Shown: positions 1 through 8,175, numbered from the stretch's first letter. The stretch is DNA of 64,000 nucleotides from Butyrivibrio sp. INlla14 (GCF_900102515.1 NZ_FMVS01000009.1:1-64000); one strand, 5' to 3'. Numbers and translations: made by a program. The notes: a model not told the origin generated them from the letters alone.

Positions 1-134
1 ATTATACTACCATTATTGAAATTGCAGATATATTTATACGGATGAAAAATGAATTAAAGAGAAAGGCAAGCATGAGAACTGCTTCTTTGGGAAGAATGAC
101 TTTTTTATACTTATTATTTATCCCTGCAGACATA

Positions 135-174
135 AGTCTCCCAGGGTCAACTGTCATAGGGGGCTCTTTTTTTT
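135..174 (+). terminator. Rho-independent terminator of an upstream gene
   Basis: AGTCTCC at 135-141 pairs with GGGGGCT at 159-165, including G-U pairs, and is followed by a run of eight T after a single C. It probably ends a transcript entering from outside the window and separates it from the PadR promoter. Confidence 0.5.
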
Positions 175-175
175 A

Positions 176-235
176 TTGACATATATCGAACAACGATATA
201 GTATATAGATAAGCAATATATAGACAATCTATATA
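176..235 (+). promoter_or_regulatory. padR promoter and operator region
   Basis: TTGACA at 176-181 is a good -35 element. A usable -10 (TAGTAT, 199-204) follows at 17 bp. TATCG and CGATA (184-188, 194-198) form an inverted repeat over the spacer. A second perfect repeat, TATATAGA and TCTATATA (217-224, 228-235), lies just before the ribosome binding site. PadR proteins usually bind such AT-rich palindromes in their own promoters, so autoregulation is inferred. Confidence 0.55.
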
Positions 236-247
236 AAGGAGGACATC

Positions 248-577
248 ATGGCAGTTGATAAGTCACTTTTGACCGGGAGCATGACGATGCTTGTGCTTAA
301 GCTTTTGTCGGAAAAAGACATGTACGGATATGAGATGATCGATACTCTCAGAAAGAAGTCCCAGAATGTATTTGAGCTAAAGGCGGGTACTCTTTATCCA
401 CTTCTTCATGGTCTTGAAGAGAAGGGTATGCTTACTGTTTATGAGCAGGAGTTTCTTGGTAAAACAAGGAAATACTACAGCATTACTAAAGAAGGAAAAA
501 AACTCCTCAAAAGCAAAACAGAAGAGTGGAATGAGTATTCAGGCGCAATAGCAAATGTTTTGGCATTGGAGGTGTGA
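248..577 (+). CDS. PadR family transcriptional regulator
   Basis: This 109-residue protein is a complete small PadR regulator: a winged helix fills residues 8-85 with the family signatures MYGYEM and GTLYPLL, followed by a short C-terminal helix for dimerisation. AAGGAGG sits upstream of the ATG. It is translationally coupled to the next gene, whose ATG lies 2 bp after its stop, in the common Firmicute pairing of a PadR protein with a membrane protein carrying a short N-terminal helical domain. PadR proteins normally repress their own operon and are released by small molecules or stress; the inverted repeats in the promoter fit this. The inducer cannot be read from the sequence. Confidence 0.92.
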   Translation: MAVDKSLLTGSMTMLVLKLLSEKDMYGYEMIDTLRKKSQNVFELKAGTLYPLLHGLEEKGMLTVYEQEFLGKTRKYYSITKEGKKLLKSKTEEWNEYSGAIANVLALEV

Positions 578-579
578 CA

Positions 580-1941
580 ATGGAGGAGTATATCAGAAAA
601 CTTCTTGAACAGGTGAGGTTTAAGAAGGCTCATAAAGGCATTGAAGGGGAAATACGTTCTCATATTGAAGATCAGATCAATGACAACATGGGTGTTGGAA
701 TGGACAGGGAAGAAGCCGAAAAAGCAGCCGTAGCTGATATGGGAGATCCCATTGAGGTAGGAATTTCCATGGATAGGATACATAGGCCGAGGATTGCTTG
801 GAGTGTAGTTGCTATCGCTGTTCTGATAGGAATTGCAAGCAGTGTAGTTCATGAACTCATGGTTTTAGATGCATCAGCACATGATGCAAGTATAAGTGTC
901 ATCGGAAGCCATGTTTTTTATACTAATGTCCTGGCAGGATTAATTGCCATGATCGTTATATATATGATCGACTATACTGTTATTGCTAAATATGCAAAGG
1001 TTATAGCTATTGCCATGTTCGTGGCTTTGCTCCTTGGAAGTCTGGGATTAACAATCAATGGGGTGCATATGTATCTGACAGTGGGACCGGTACGCTTTCT
1101 TACGTCAGCGTTTATGCTTTTATATGTTCCGCTTTATGGGGCAATAGTTTACAAGTATCGTGGAGGGAGTGCTGGCGCATTCCTTAAGGTGCTTATCTGG
1201 ATGATAGTTCCGGCAGTATTTGTATTAAAATGGCCGAGATTTATGACGGCATTGGTACTTGTAATGACTATGGCAGTTCAGCTCTCAATAGCTGTTGCTA
1301 AAGGATGGTTTAAAGTTCCTAAGAAGATTACGATTGCTGTGCTATGGGCTTCAATCACTGTGCTCCCATTAGCCATACTTGCATTGCTTTACAGAACAGG
1401 CTCTCTGGCAAATTATCAGATGGAGAGGATCAGAGCGTTTCTTTATCTTGATAATGATGCTGCATTTTTAACACGAACTGTACGCTCATTTAATGAAGTT
1501 AACATGGTGGGGGATTCCGGAAAAGAGCTTTTGGGTGCGTTGCCAAATCCTAACAGTGACTTTCTTCTTCTTTATTTGGCTAACAAATATGGTCTTGTCA
1601 TCGTGTTAGTTGTAGTTGCTGCTGTGGTAGCAATGATTGTAACCGGATGTATAGCATCAGCAAAAAGCAAAAATCAGCTAGGACTTGTAATGGGAGTTGG
1701 ATGTATGAATGTCCTACTTGCAAATCTGATCATAAATGTGTTCCAGAATATGGGAGTGGTCCCATATGCAGATTCGTTTATGCCGTTCTTTTCAGCTGGC
1801 GGAAGCAATATTGTTTTGGCATATATCTTTTTGGGAATCATACTCAGCATATACAAATATAAGGATGCATATCCGCAGAATATGGATATAGGCATACGCG
1901 GAAGATTAAAGCTTGGTAATATGGAAATCATGAAAAACTAA
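580..1941 (+). CDS. SEDS-like (FtsW/RodA/SpoVE) membrane protein with N-terminal helical domain
   Basis: The first 65 residues form a soluble helical domain (EIRSHIEDQI, then EAEKAAVADMGDP) of the DUF1700/permease-prefix type that accompanies PadR regulators. About ten membrane segments follow. Features recall SEDS glycosyltransferases: YQMERIRAFL, then LPNPNSDFLLLY, whose Asp near residue 327 aligns with the essential Asp of RodA (TDF), and a C-terminal PFFSAGGSNIVL like the family PFISYGGSS. Classical FtsW and RodA lack the extra domain. GTG 574 is possible, but ATG 580 has GGAGGTG at the right distance. It may be an inducible peptidoglycan polymerase or a sensory relative; overall similarity to RodA is moderate. 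Confidence 0.72.
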   Translation: MEEYIRKLLEQVRFKKAHKGIEGEIRSHIEDQINDNMGVGMDREEAEKAAVADMGDPIEVGISMDRIHRPRIAWSVVAIAVLIGIASSVVHELMVLDASAHDASISVIGSHVFYTNVLAGLIAMIVIYMIDYTVIAKYAKVIAIAMFVALLLGSLGLTINGVHMYLTVGPVRFLTSAFMLLYVPLYGAIVYKYRGGSAGAFLKVLIWMIVPAVFVLKWPRFMTALVLVMTMAVQLSIAVAKGWFKVPKKITIAVLWASITVLPLAILALLYRTGSLANYQMERIRAFLYLDNDAAFLTRTVRSFNEVNMVGDSGKELLGALPNPNSDFLLLYLANKYGLVIVLVVVAAVVAMIVTGCIASAKSKNQLGLVMGVGCMNVLLANLIINVFQNMGVVPYADSFMPFFSAGGSNIVLAYIFLGIILSIYKYKDAYPQNMDIGIRGRLKLGNMEIMKN

Positions 1942-1953
1942 GAATTGGTTAAA

Positions 1954-1984
1954 GGGCATTCCTTAAGCGGAGTGCTCTTTTTCG
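1954..1984 (+). terminator. Terminator of the padR operon
   Basis: A 9-bp stem (GGGCATTCC with GGAGTGCTC), loop TTAAGC, then a T run. It lies 13 bp after the stop of the SEDS-like gene and closes the two-gene operon. Confidence 0.8.
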
Positions 1985-2071
1985 TTAGGTTATGTGAAAT
2001 GGCAATATTCCGCTTTTTTCCCTGGTGTAAAAAGTATATAATATTCTTATGTGTTTTTGTTGGAGGGGCTT

Positions 2072-2623
2072 ATGAAAAGAACTGTAATAGCGGCGCTAAC
2101 GTTATTTATAGCCATAGCAGCTATTGGATGTGGTGCCAAGAAGGATGATAATTTAGATATAATTGGTGGTGCTGATGGACCAACATCAATATTTCTGGCA
2201 TCAAAGAGCAAAGAAGACAAAGCTCTTAGCTGGTTATATGAAAAGGGTGGAATAAATGTAATTTGGGGAGATAAGATTTCCTCTAAGGACACTCACGGTG
2301 GCTTTCATGGAGACGGAAGCAGTTTATACAGCTATCAGTTTACTGATAGCTCGATGGAACCGGAAATGGAAGAATCTGAATACTGGAAAAGTTTTCCTAT
2401 TTCTGAAGAGGTTTCCAATTTGATCAATAATTCCATCGGGGATGAATGTGCTGAAGCTATTCCGGAAATATCTAATGGCTATTATTTCTTCTATGATCGC
2501 CACACTGAAGCTGCGGATCCTTATGATGAGAGTGAATTATGGAACAGAGCTTCAATAAACTGTACTGTAGCTTTATATGATGCGGATGAAGATATACTGT
2601 ATATTTTTATGAAAGATACATGA
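2072..2623 (+). CDS. Lipoprotein with IIGGADGPTSIF motif (copy 1)
   Basis: A 183-residue lipoprotein. The signal peptide MKRTVIAALTLFIAIAAIGC has its lipobox cysteine at residue 20. Residues 30-45 are IIGGADGPTSIFLASK, the same motif in the same register as in the lipoproteins at 3009 and 11467. The rest (acidic, aromatic-rich, with a WLYEKGG segment and a YYFFYDRH segment) matches nothing I recognise. ATG 2072 is chosen because GGAGGGG precedes it; an upstream GTG in frame would spoil the signal peptide. The motif resembles a conserved segment of Na+-translocating decarboxylase beta subunits (OadB), but the protein has no other similarity to that polytopic enzyme, so a decarboxylase role is not supported. 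Confidence 0.8.
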   Translation: MKRTVIAALTLFIAIAAIGCGAKKDDNLDIIGGADGPTSIFLASKSKEDKALSWLYEKGGINVIWGDKISSKDTHGGFHGDGSSLYSYQFTDSSMEPEMEESEYWKSFPISEEVSNLINNSIGDECAEAIPEISNGYYFFYDRHTEAADPYDESELWNRASINCTVALYDADEDILYIFMKDT

Positions 2624-2667
2624 TTAAGCTGAAAAGGTAAAAGCGTTGTCTTTATGGAGGGGAAAAG

Positions 2668-2970
2668 ATGGCTTATGAAGATCCACAAATAGTACAGGAG
2701 TGGTTAGATGCACTTATCGAGCTTGATGTGAAAGTAAAAAAGATGTTTGGGTGCTATTGCTTGTATTGCGATAACCAAGCTGTTGGCTGGATTTATGATA
2801 GTGTCATGAGTTTAAGGGAAGTTGGGCTGGATTACTTACCAGACGATATCAAGAGACCCGGCAAGGACGACAAGATACAAGAGTTGGTTATTCCGCTTGA
2901 TTATGTCAAAGCAGATTGGCTGCCTAAGGCAGTTCAGGATACTGCTGATATAAGAAAAGCTCAGGCATGA
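2668..2970 (+). CDS. TfoX N-terminal domain-like protein
   Basis: This 100-residue cytoplasmic protein resembles the TfoX/Sxy N-terminal domain: KKMFGCYCLYCDNQAVGWIYD matches the family's MFGxYxLYxDG strand, and a later LVIPLDYVKADWL segment fits the domain's final strands and helix. In Proteobacteria TfoX drives competence genes, but single-domain Firmicute versions have no known function and I do not infer competence. TGGAGGGG precedes the ATG. It lies between two lipoproteins sharing the IIGGADGPTSI motif, 44 bp after the first and 38 bp before the second, so the three are probably co-transcribed. Confidence 0.65.
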   Translation: MAYEDPQIVQEWLDALIELDVKVKKMFGCYCLYCDNQAVGWIYDSVMSLREVGLDYLPDDIKRPGKDDKIQELVIPLDYVKADWLPKAVQDTADIRKAQA

Positions 2971-3008
2971 AGGCTTTAGCAAAAGGTATAGTGAGCGGAG
3001 TGATACTT

Positions 3009-3884
3009 ATGAAAAGAGTAATGGCAAGTGCATTGACACTGGCTCTAATATTAGGAGCTGTGGGATGCGGGGAAAAGAAAGATGATAACGCTTCGATAAT
3101 CGGGGGCGCAGACGGGCCTACTTCAATTTATCTGGCACCAAGTACTGGAAGTGATAAGGCTTCAGAAGACCAGACAGCGGATGTTCTCGAGGCGGAAGAA
3201 ATAATTGTTACGCCAAAAGGAGTACCTGAAGAGACAACACACGAATATAAACCTGGCGAGGGCGGTTTTGGTAATCTACCAAACGCTGAAGGACAGGAAG
3301 GTGAGTGGATAGACCTTAACTATGCTTCTGTGTCGGAGTATTTTCCAGATCCACACGAGCATGAATCCATGAAGGATGGCTATACTAAAGAGGCAGACCT
3401 TGATGGAGATGGGACTCTTGAAAAGATCGTGATTGAGGATTTGAAATATAATGGCGGGGATGGAGGCTACCTTCCTCATGTATACAAGGCAGATGGAGAA
3501 GAGATAAAGCTGCCCATAGATTCTGAATCTAATCCTTATGCTACTCTGTGGGGAGATGAAGACGTAGAAATATTCCAGGAAGATGTAGGAATAGGAGCCC
3601 TCAGCTGGGATGAAGTTAAGCAGATATATCAGAGCAAAGGATATACTGAAGAGGCATTTGAGGAACTAAGGAACAATCTGAGCAAAGACGCATGGATAAG
3701 AGGCGATTTTGCCAGTGGCTTTGTTATCAATGATGATGGAAAAAAGCCGGAATTGATAATCAAGTTCTATATGCAGGGTATGGGTGGACATGCAGATACG
3801 CTTGGTTACGTCCTTATGCATCTGACGCTTAATAGTGATGGCACTTGGAATCAGGAGAAGGCCGAGTTTGTGCTGGATAAGTAA
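3009..3884 (+). CDS. Lipoprotein with IIGGADGPTSIY motif (copy 2)
   Basis: A 291-residue lipoprotein with signal peptide MKRVMASALTLALILGAVGC (cysteine 20), then IIGGADGPTSIYLAPS beginning at residue 30. A Thr/Glu/Pro-rich stretch follows (to about residue 95), then a globular part with YTKEADLDGDGTLEKIVIED, an FG-GAP/VCBS-like calcium-loop pattern common in exported proteins. ATG 3009 is preferred because GCGGAG lies 8 bp upstream and it gives a proper signal peptide; the longer frame from 2967 overlaps the previous gene by 4 bp. The first 29 residues and the motif closely parallel the lipoprotein at 2072, so this is probably a paralogous N-terminus on a different body. Function unknown. Confidence 0.8.
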   Translation: MKRVMASALTLALILGAVGCGEKKDDNASIIGGADGPTSIYLAPSTGSDKASEDQTADVLEAEEIIVTPKGVPEETTHEYKPGEGGFGNLPNAEGQEGEWIDLNYASVSEYFPDPHEHESMKDGYTKEADLDGDGTLEKIVIEDLKYNGGDGGYLPHVYKADGEEIKLPIDSESNPYATLWGDEDVEIFQEDVGIGALSWDEVKQIYQSKGYTEEAFEELRNNLSKDAWIRGDFASGFVINDDGKKPELIIKFYMQGMGGHADTLGYVLMHLTLNSDGTWNQEKAEFVLDK

Positions 3885-3917
3885 CTTGCAGCTTATTGAA
3901 TAAAGGAGATGCACATT

Positions 3918-4259
3918 ATGGCAGGAACAATTATTTCCGGAGTAGTTTTTGGTTTTGTTGCACTGATTATGTTTGGGATAGGGATCAGCCAATTGAAGAG
4001 CAAAGATCCTGTTGGATTTTATACAGGAGAAAAGCCACCTGAAAAAGAACGATTGTCAGATGTAAATGCTTGGAATAAGAAGCATGGAATGATGTGGGTA
4101 ATCTACGGAGGATGCATTTTATGCTCATGGTTGTGTTCAGCTTTTATCAGGAATAGTCTACATCCGGTGATTCCTTTGGTTGTAGGGGTTCTTGCACCTA
4201 TAGTTATTATGGTGATTTGTCATCATATACTTGTAAAAAAGTATGTTTTAACTAAATAG
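3918..4259 (+). CDS. Small conserved membrane protein
   Basis: A 113-residue protein with three membrane segments (about residues 4-22, 51-70 and 77-100). A soluble loop between the first two contains VGFYTGEKPPEKERLSDVNA, WNKKHGMMW. I recognise this loop as typical of small Clostridia membrane proteins of unknown function. ATG 3909 sits directly on the AGGAG ribosome binding site, so ATG 3918, 9 bp downstream of it, is the better start. It follows the motif lipoprotein by 33 bp and may belong to that operon. Confidence 0.75.
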   Translation: MAGTIISGVVFGFVALIMFGIGISQLKSKDPVGFYTGEKPPEKERLSDVNAWNKKHGMMWVIYGGCILCSWLCSAFIRNSLHPVIPLVVGVLAPIVIMVICHHILVKKYVLTK

Positions 4260-4436
4260 TTATTTTCGTAAAATTCTATAGCATAATATATTACGATAAA
4301 GATGGTATCTGTCCTGCTTATCAAGAAGAATGGCAAAACAAAATGACATTTGACTAGTAAAATGATCAGAAGTACAACAAAAAATCACAACTGATATTTA
4401 ACGCTGCCACGAGGCTGAACTCCAGTAAACAAGCGG

Positions 4437-4490
4437 ATGTCAAAAACTTTTGACATGGCTATAAATGCTAATGTAAAAGCCTTTTGATGG
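4437..4490. promoter_or_regulatory. Two-site inverted-repeat operator upstream of the XRE gene
   Basis: ATGTCAAAA and TTTTGACAT (4437-4445, 4448-4456) form a perfect 9-bp-arm palindrome that contains TTGACA, a -35-like hexamer. A degenerate copy (ATGTAAAAG, CCTTTTGAT) lies at 4471-4490, with centres 34 bp apart, about three helical turns. Its position before an XRE regulator suggests autoregulation. The rest of the 282-bp gap 4260-4541 shows nothing else I can identify. Confidence 0.5.
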
Positions 4491-4541
4491 CAGCATTTTC
4501 AATATCTCGGTATTCTGAGGTGGAAAGAGAGACATACGACT

Positions 4542-5138
4542 ATGGAACTAGGAAGCAGAATTAAAGAATTAAGGAAAGCACAAAATATTAACCAGGATGA
4601 ATTGGCTGAGAAGCTTTTCGTTTCAAGACAGACAATTTCAAATTGGGAAAATGATAAAAGCTATCCTGACATTCAGAGCGTATTGCTTCTAAGTGAAATA
4701 TTTGGTGTCTCCGTAGACCAACTATTGAAGGGAGATGTTGAAAAGATGGAAAGAATCATCACGGAACAAACGCAGGCAGACATTAACAAGATGAACACCT
4801 ATGCGATAGGAATGCTGATTTCTATAATAGCTCTTCTTATCACAACACCGGTGCTGGCGTTTACAATTGGCTTTTGGTTTTTTATACCATTTGCAGTGCT
4901 GTTTGCTTGCACAATGTATTTTGCAACAAGAATTGAGAAGTACAAAAAAGAATATAATGTCCAGACATACAAGGAGATTATAGCTTTTACAAAGGGAGAG
5001 ATGCTTTCTAAAGAAGATCAGATAAGAGAAGAGGCAAAAAGACCTTATCAGAAAGTGTTATCCACCATATTGTCAGGCGTTATAGCTGCGGTTTTGTGTG
5101 GAGGTATAGGACTTATGCTAATGCTTTTATTTAAGTAA
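4542..5138 (+). CDS. XRE-family regulator with membrane domain
   Basis: Residues 5-62 are a canonical Cro/C1-type helix-turn-helix (LAEKLFVSRQTISNWENDKSYPD). A linker and a membrane part follow, with segments near residues 87-107, 111-128 and 173-196. Such HTH-membrane fusions in Firmicutes are thought to sense envelope events and control neighbouring genes, but no ligand is known. GAGGTGGAAAGAGAG upstream offers a ribosome binding site. The paired inverted repeats upstream could be its own operators. The next gene is a 71-residue membrane protein 49 bp downstream, a plausible partner. Confidence 0.88.
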   Translation: MELGSRIKELRKAQNINQDELAEKLFVSRQTISNWENDKSYPDIQSVLLLSEIFGVSVDQLLKGDVEKMERIITEQTQADINKMNTYAIGMLISIIALLITTPVLAFTIGFWFFIPFAVLFACTMYFATRIEKYKKEYNVQTYKEIIAFTKGEMLSKEDQIREEAKRPYQKVLSTILSGVIAAVLCGGIGLMLMLLFK

Positions 5139-5187
5139 TAAACAAGATATTGAAAATATAGAAGATTTAACTTTGAAGGATGAAAAA

Positions 5188-5403
5188 ATGGCGAACTTTT
5201 TAAATAATAAATATGGATATGCAAATTTTGTTGGGCTTATGATGATTGTATTTGCAGGCTTTTTCAATATACCTGTATTCCTTAAAATGTTCATGCTGGC
5301 GGTTGGCTTTGGACTGTTTTTGGGTCCTATCATAATCACAATAGTTACGATATTCAAGCGTTACAATGAAGAAAAGAAAAAGGCAGAGCAGACCGAGGAA
5401 TAA
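5188..5403 (+). CDS. Small two-segment membrane protein
   Basis: A 71-residue protein with hydrophobic stretches at about residues 15-33 and 35-57 and a charged KKKAEQTEE-type tail. ATG 5188 has GAAGGA 7 bp upstream; a TTG at 5173 would add five residues. It sits between the XRE-membrane regulator and a strong terminator, so the two probably form one operon. No family recognised; an immunity or partner protein of the regulator is a guess. Confidence 0.65.
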   Translation: MANFLNNKYGYANFVGLMMIVFAGFFNIPVFLKMFMLAVGFGLFLGPIIITIVTIFKRYNEEKKKAEQTEE

Positions 5404-5428
5404 ATCCCCTGTTGTGCTTCGATAAGGT

Positions 5429-5468
5429 CTCACATTGGCTGGTTCTCAGCTGATGTGGGGTTTTTTTT
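5429..5468 (+). terminator. Strong terminator of the XRE operon
   Basis: A 13-bp stem (5429-5441 with 5447-5459, some G-U pairs), loop GTTCT, then eight T. It ends the transcript 26 bp after the small membrane protein. Confidence 0.88.
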
Positions 5469-5527
5469 ATATGCTGAAAAAGGATATAGTAGATGATAAG
5501 TGTTTATAATTATGCGGAGGAAGAGGT

Positions 5528-6097
5528 ATGAATGCAAGGGAGTATTTGGAGATTTTACATGTGGCTGAGAGGTTAAAAGACACACCTCGTCACTGCACAA
5601 CAACGAAGCGCAGGACAGAGAGCGTTGCAGAGCACAGCTGGCGTATATCACTCATGGCATTTCTCTTAAGACATGAGTTTAAAGATCTTGATATCGATAA
5701 GGTGGTTGATATGTGTCTTATTCACGACCTTGGCGAATGCTTCACGGGAGATATTCCTACATTCATTAAGACTGACGCTGACAGGGAAGTTGAAGATTCT
5801 CTTCTGGATCAGTGGGTCAAGTCTCTTCCCAAGGAATTATCGGATGATATAGCGGTTCTGTATAAAGAAATGGATGCGCAGGAGACGAAAGAAGCTAAGC
5901 TGTACAAGTCGTTGGATAAGCTTGAGGCTTTGATCCAGCATAATGAGTCTCCAATCGATACCTGGTCTGAAAATGAGTATGAGCTTAATAAGACATATGC
6001 ATTTGATACAGTAGCCTTTTCAGAATGGCTTACAGATCTAAGAAAGGTGATTCTCGAAGATACCTTGGAAAAGATTAAAAAAGAAGGTCGGAAATGA
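5528..6097 (+). CDS. HD-domain phosphohydrolase (YfbR-like)
   Basis: A 189-residue soluble HD hydrolase. The metal ligands are visible as AEHSW (His36) and CLIHDLGE (His66-Asp67), with a later Asp in the SLDKLEAL helix. This H...HD...D arrangement is that of the YfbR/HDDC2 group, which dephosphorylates deoxynucleoside 5'-monophosphates. The length fits that family. GCGGAGGAAGAGGT precedes the ATG. It stands alone, with a terminator before it and a decayed reverse-strand gene after it. The nucleotidase role is inferred from family resemblance only. Confidence 0.82.
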   Translation: MNAREYLEILHVAERLKDTPRHCTTTKRRTESVAEHSWRISLMAFLLRHEFKDLDIDKVVDMCLIHDLGECFTGDIPTFIKTDADREVEDSLLDQWVKSLPKELSDDIAVLYKEMDAQETKEAKLYKSLDKLEALIQHNESPIDTWSENEYELNKTYAFDTVAFSEWLTDLRKVILEDTLEKIKKEGRK

Positions 6098-6118
6098 TTA
6101 TCTTGGAAGATAATATCA

Positions 6119-6208
6119 CTATTCTTTCAGCCGAATGGTTTTTAAAATGTATTCTGTTGGGGTCATTCCATACTCTTTTTTAAAACAGCGGTTGAAGTAT
6201 GTAAGCAA
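6119..6208 (-). pseudogene. AraC-family regulator remnant (C-terminal tail)
   Basis: The reverse strand reads LLTYFNRCFKKEYGMTPTEY followed by ILKTIRLKE and a stop (TAG at 6121-6119). This is the second helix-turn-helix of an AraC regulator (usual form YFSRxFKKxxGxTPxxYR). Upstream the similarity stops within a few codons and no start exists, so only about 30 codons of a deleted gene remain. The rest of the gap 6098-6445 holds only the promoter of the next gene. Confidence 0.75.
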
Positions 6209-6380
6209 GAGGTGACGCAAGCCGGCAAGCCTATTCACACTTTTTCAGAAGTAGAACTTGCCCAAATGTGATTGATCTGAATAGTTTAATATTCTATGAA
6301 TTCTTTCAAAAAAGAAAAATGCTGCATAAATGGAGAAAATTCACAAATAACGTTAAAAATCTCCAAATATAAAGCGAATA

Positions 6381-6409
6381 TTGACTATAATTGGCAGATG
6401 CGATATAAT
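6381..6409 (+). promoter_or_regulatory. Sigma-A-type promoter of the ATPase gene
   Basis: TTGACT (6381-6386) and TATAAT (6404-6409) are separated by 17 bp. Initiation near 6416 would place the start site upstream of ATG 6446, which supports that start over the upstream in-frame ATG at 6296. Confidence 0.75.
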
Positions 6410-6445
6410 CCGTCTTGTGAAAAACTTTATACAAGGAGACTGCAT

Positions 6446-7864
6446 ATGGCCATTATAGGGCGAAAAGAAGAAATCAGAGAATTAGAAAAGTGTGAAAAAT
6501 CAAAAAAATCGGAACTGATATGTGTATATGGCAGAAGGCGTGTTGGGAAAACATATCTTGTTGAACAGACATATGCGGATTATTTTGCGTTTCGTGCAAC
6601 CGGAGTAGAAAGCGGCAATACACGCACACAGTTAAAATCTTTTAAGCAGAGGCTTGCAGAAGCTGGAGATAAAGAAAAACGCATTCCGGCAAACTGGTTT
6701 GAGGCATTCTCGAGACTTGAGAAGGTTTTATCTGCGGAGGAAACAAAACGTTCTGTTCATGGAAAGAAAATAGTTTTTTTTGATGAATTCCCGTGGTTCG
6801 CGACTGCAAGATCGGATTTTTTGGAGGCATTTGGAGAGTTTTGGAACAGATGTGGAACGGTTAATAGAGATTACGTATTTATAATATGTGGAAGTGCGAC
6901 TTCGTGGATCATAAAAAATGTTTTAGAAGATTCAGGAAGCCTGTATGACAGAGTTACAAGCCAAATATTCCTGCGCCCGTTTTCACTGAAGGAAACAGAA
7001 ATGTATATGCAGGACAGAGAGTTTGGGTGGTCGCGAAGACAAATAGCAGAATGTCAGATGGTATTTGGCGGGTTGCCATATTTTTTTAGTCTGTTGAATC
7101 CGGATGAGAGTCTGAATTGGAATATTGATGCATTGATATTCAAGCCTCATGCTTTACTGCGTCATGAATCAAAGAAACTTCTGGAGGCAACGCTAAAAAA
7201 ATCGGCGGCATATAATACTATAATGGAATGCCTGTCTTCCCATCTTTATGGTATGACAAAAGCGGAGTGCTTTGAAAGTCTGGATATATCTCAAGGAACA
7301 TTTTCCAGGGCTGTGGATGACCTGGTGAAATGCGGATATGTGCATGAGAGTGTAGATAATTATTCGAAAGGGCATCCATTAAGACTGCAGCTTGTGGATC
7401 CGTTTTTGCTCTTTCATTATAAATTCCTGACCAATGGCATATCCGAAAATACAAGATTTGAAAATTTTAAGAGCGACACCGGAAAGTATACGAATTGGCG
7501 TGGACATGCGTTTGAGATACTTTGCATGTATCATATAGATAGCATTAAGAATGCTTTGGGTATATCGGGAGTACAAACTAACGAGTATGCATGGGTCAGC
7601 GAAAAAAATGAAGCTCAGATAGACTTGTGCATAGAACGGGATGACGGGATAATAAACCTCTGTGAAGAAAAATATACTGATACTGCATTTTCTGTCAGCC
7701 CGGAATATGAGAAAAATTTATTAAAAAAGAGAGATATTTATCGTAAAGAAACTAAAACTGATAAGGCACTTAAAATTGTGGTTATATCAGCTGAAGATAT
7801 AGCAGGAAAAGCCAATACGGAACATATTACAAGAGTCTTGACATTAGATGATTTGTTTATATAA
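6446..7864 (+). CDS. AAA ATPase with C-terminal nuclease-like DUF234 domain
   Basis: A 472-residue protein of the archaeal-ATPase/DUF234 group. Walker A is GRRRVGKT (residues 29-36), Walker B IVFFDEFPWF (about 109-118), then a sensor-like IICGSATSW. A winged-helix region (about 270-310, GTFSRAVDDLVKCGYV) precedes a C-terminal PD-(D/E)xK-like fold with QIDLCIERDDG and NLCEEKY (about 390-410). These proteins are common in anaerobes and often sit in variable regions; a defence or DNA-processing role is suspected but unproven. AAGGAG lies 7 bp before ATG 6446. The upstream 50 codons in frame are low-complexity and cross the promoter, so they are excluded. Confidence 0.85.
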   Translation: MAIIGRKEEIRELEKCEKSKKSELICVYGRRRVGKTYLVEQTYADYFAFRATGVESGNTRTQLKSFKQRLAEAGDKEKRIPANWFEAFSRLEKVLSAEETKRSVHGKKIVFFDEFPWFATARSDFLEAFGEFWNRCGTVNRDYVFIICGSATSWIIKNVLEDSGSLYDRVTSQIFLRPFSLKETEMYMQDREFGWSRRQIAECQMVFGGLPYFFSLLNPDESLNWNIDALIFKPHALLRHESKKLLEATLKKSAAYNTIMECLSSHLYGMTKAECFESLDISQGTFSRAVDDLVKCGYVHESVDNYSKGHPLRLQLVDPFLLFHYKFLTNGISENTRFENFKSDTGKYTNWRGHAFEILCMYHIDSIKNALGISGVQTNEYAWVSEKNEAQIDLCIERDDGIINLCEEKYTDTAFSVSPEYEKNLLKKRDIYRKETKTDKALKIVVISAEDIAGKANTEHITRVLTLDDLFI

Positions 7865-7905
7865 GGCAACCTTGTTAAGGAGGTGAGTACGGTCAGAAAG
7901 ATAAG

Positions 7906-8175
7906 ATGATGGCTTGGGTTAATCTCATGAAGGAAAAAGCTGAGGGAAAACATGTTAATTCTAAAGATCTGAAAAAGCATAAAAATGATGTCTTTCAACT
8001 GTTTCAAATCCTCCCGGAAGGAGAACGGGTTGAAGTAACTGGGGATGTGGCTGATTCAGTGGACAGCTTTCTTGAGAACATTAAAGGAGAAAATATTGTT
8101 TTTGCAGATCTTGGCATTGATTCTGATATTGATACTGAAATAAGTGCGATAAGGGAAACATATGTAAGGGTTTGA
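7906..8175 (+). pseudogene. Probable C-terminal remnant of an AbiEii-like toxin
   Basis: The 89-codon frame contains NSKDLKKHKNDVFQLFQILP, which I recognise as the C-terminal region of AbiEii/AbiGii nucleotidyltransferase toxins (KDIKKHKNDVFRL). The catalytic N-terminal half (GSxxDxD motif) is absent upstream, and AAGGAGG at 7877 does not connect well with ATG 7906. I therefore read it as a truncated gene that may still give a short peptide. It lies 41 bp after the ATPase. Family assignment is from memory of the motif and is moderately certain. Confidence 0.5.

Noticed and set aside
3..178. Open frame from the window start to a stop at 176-178
   Set aside because: It runs through the terminator hairpin and T run and gives no recognisable sequence; it may be chance or the very end of an outside gene.
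2159..2200. Similarity of IIGGADGPTSIFLASK to Na+-translocating decarboxylase beta subunits as a functional call
   Set aside because: The lipoproteins are 180-290 residues, exported, and lack the many membrane helices of that enzyme; only the short motif is shared.
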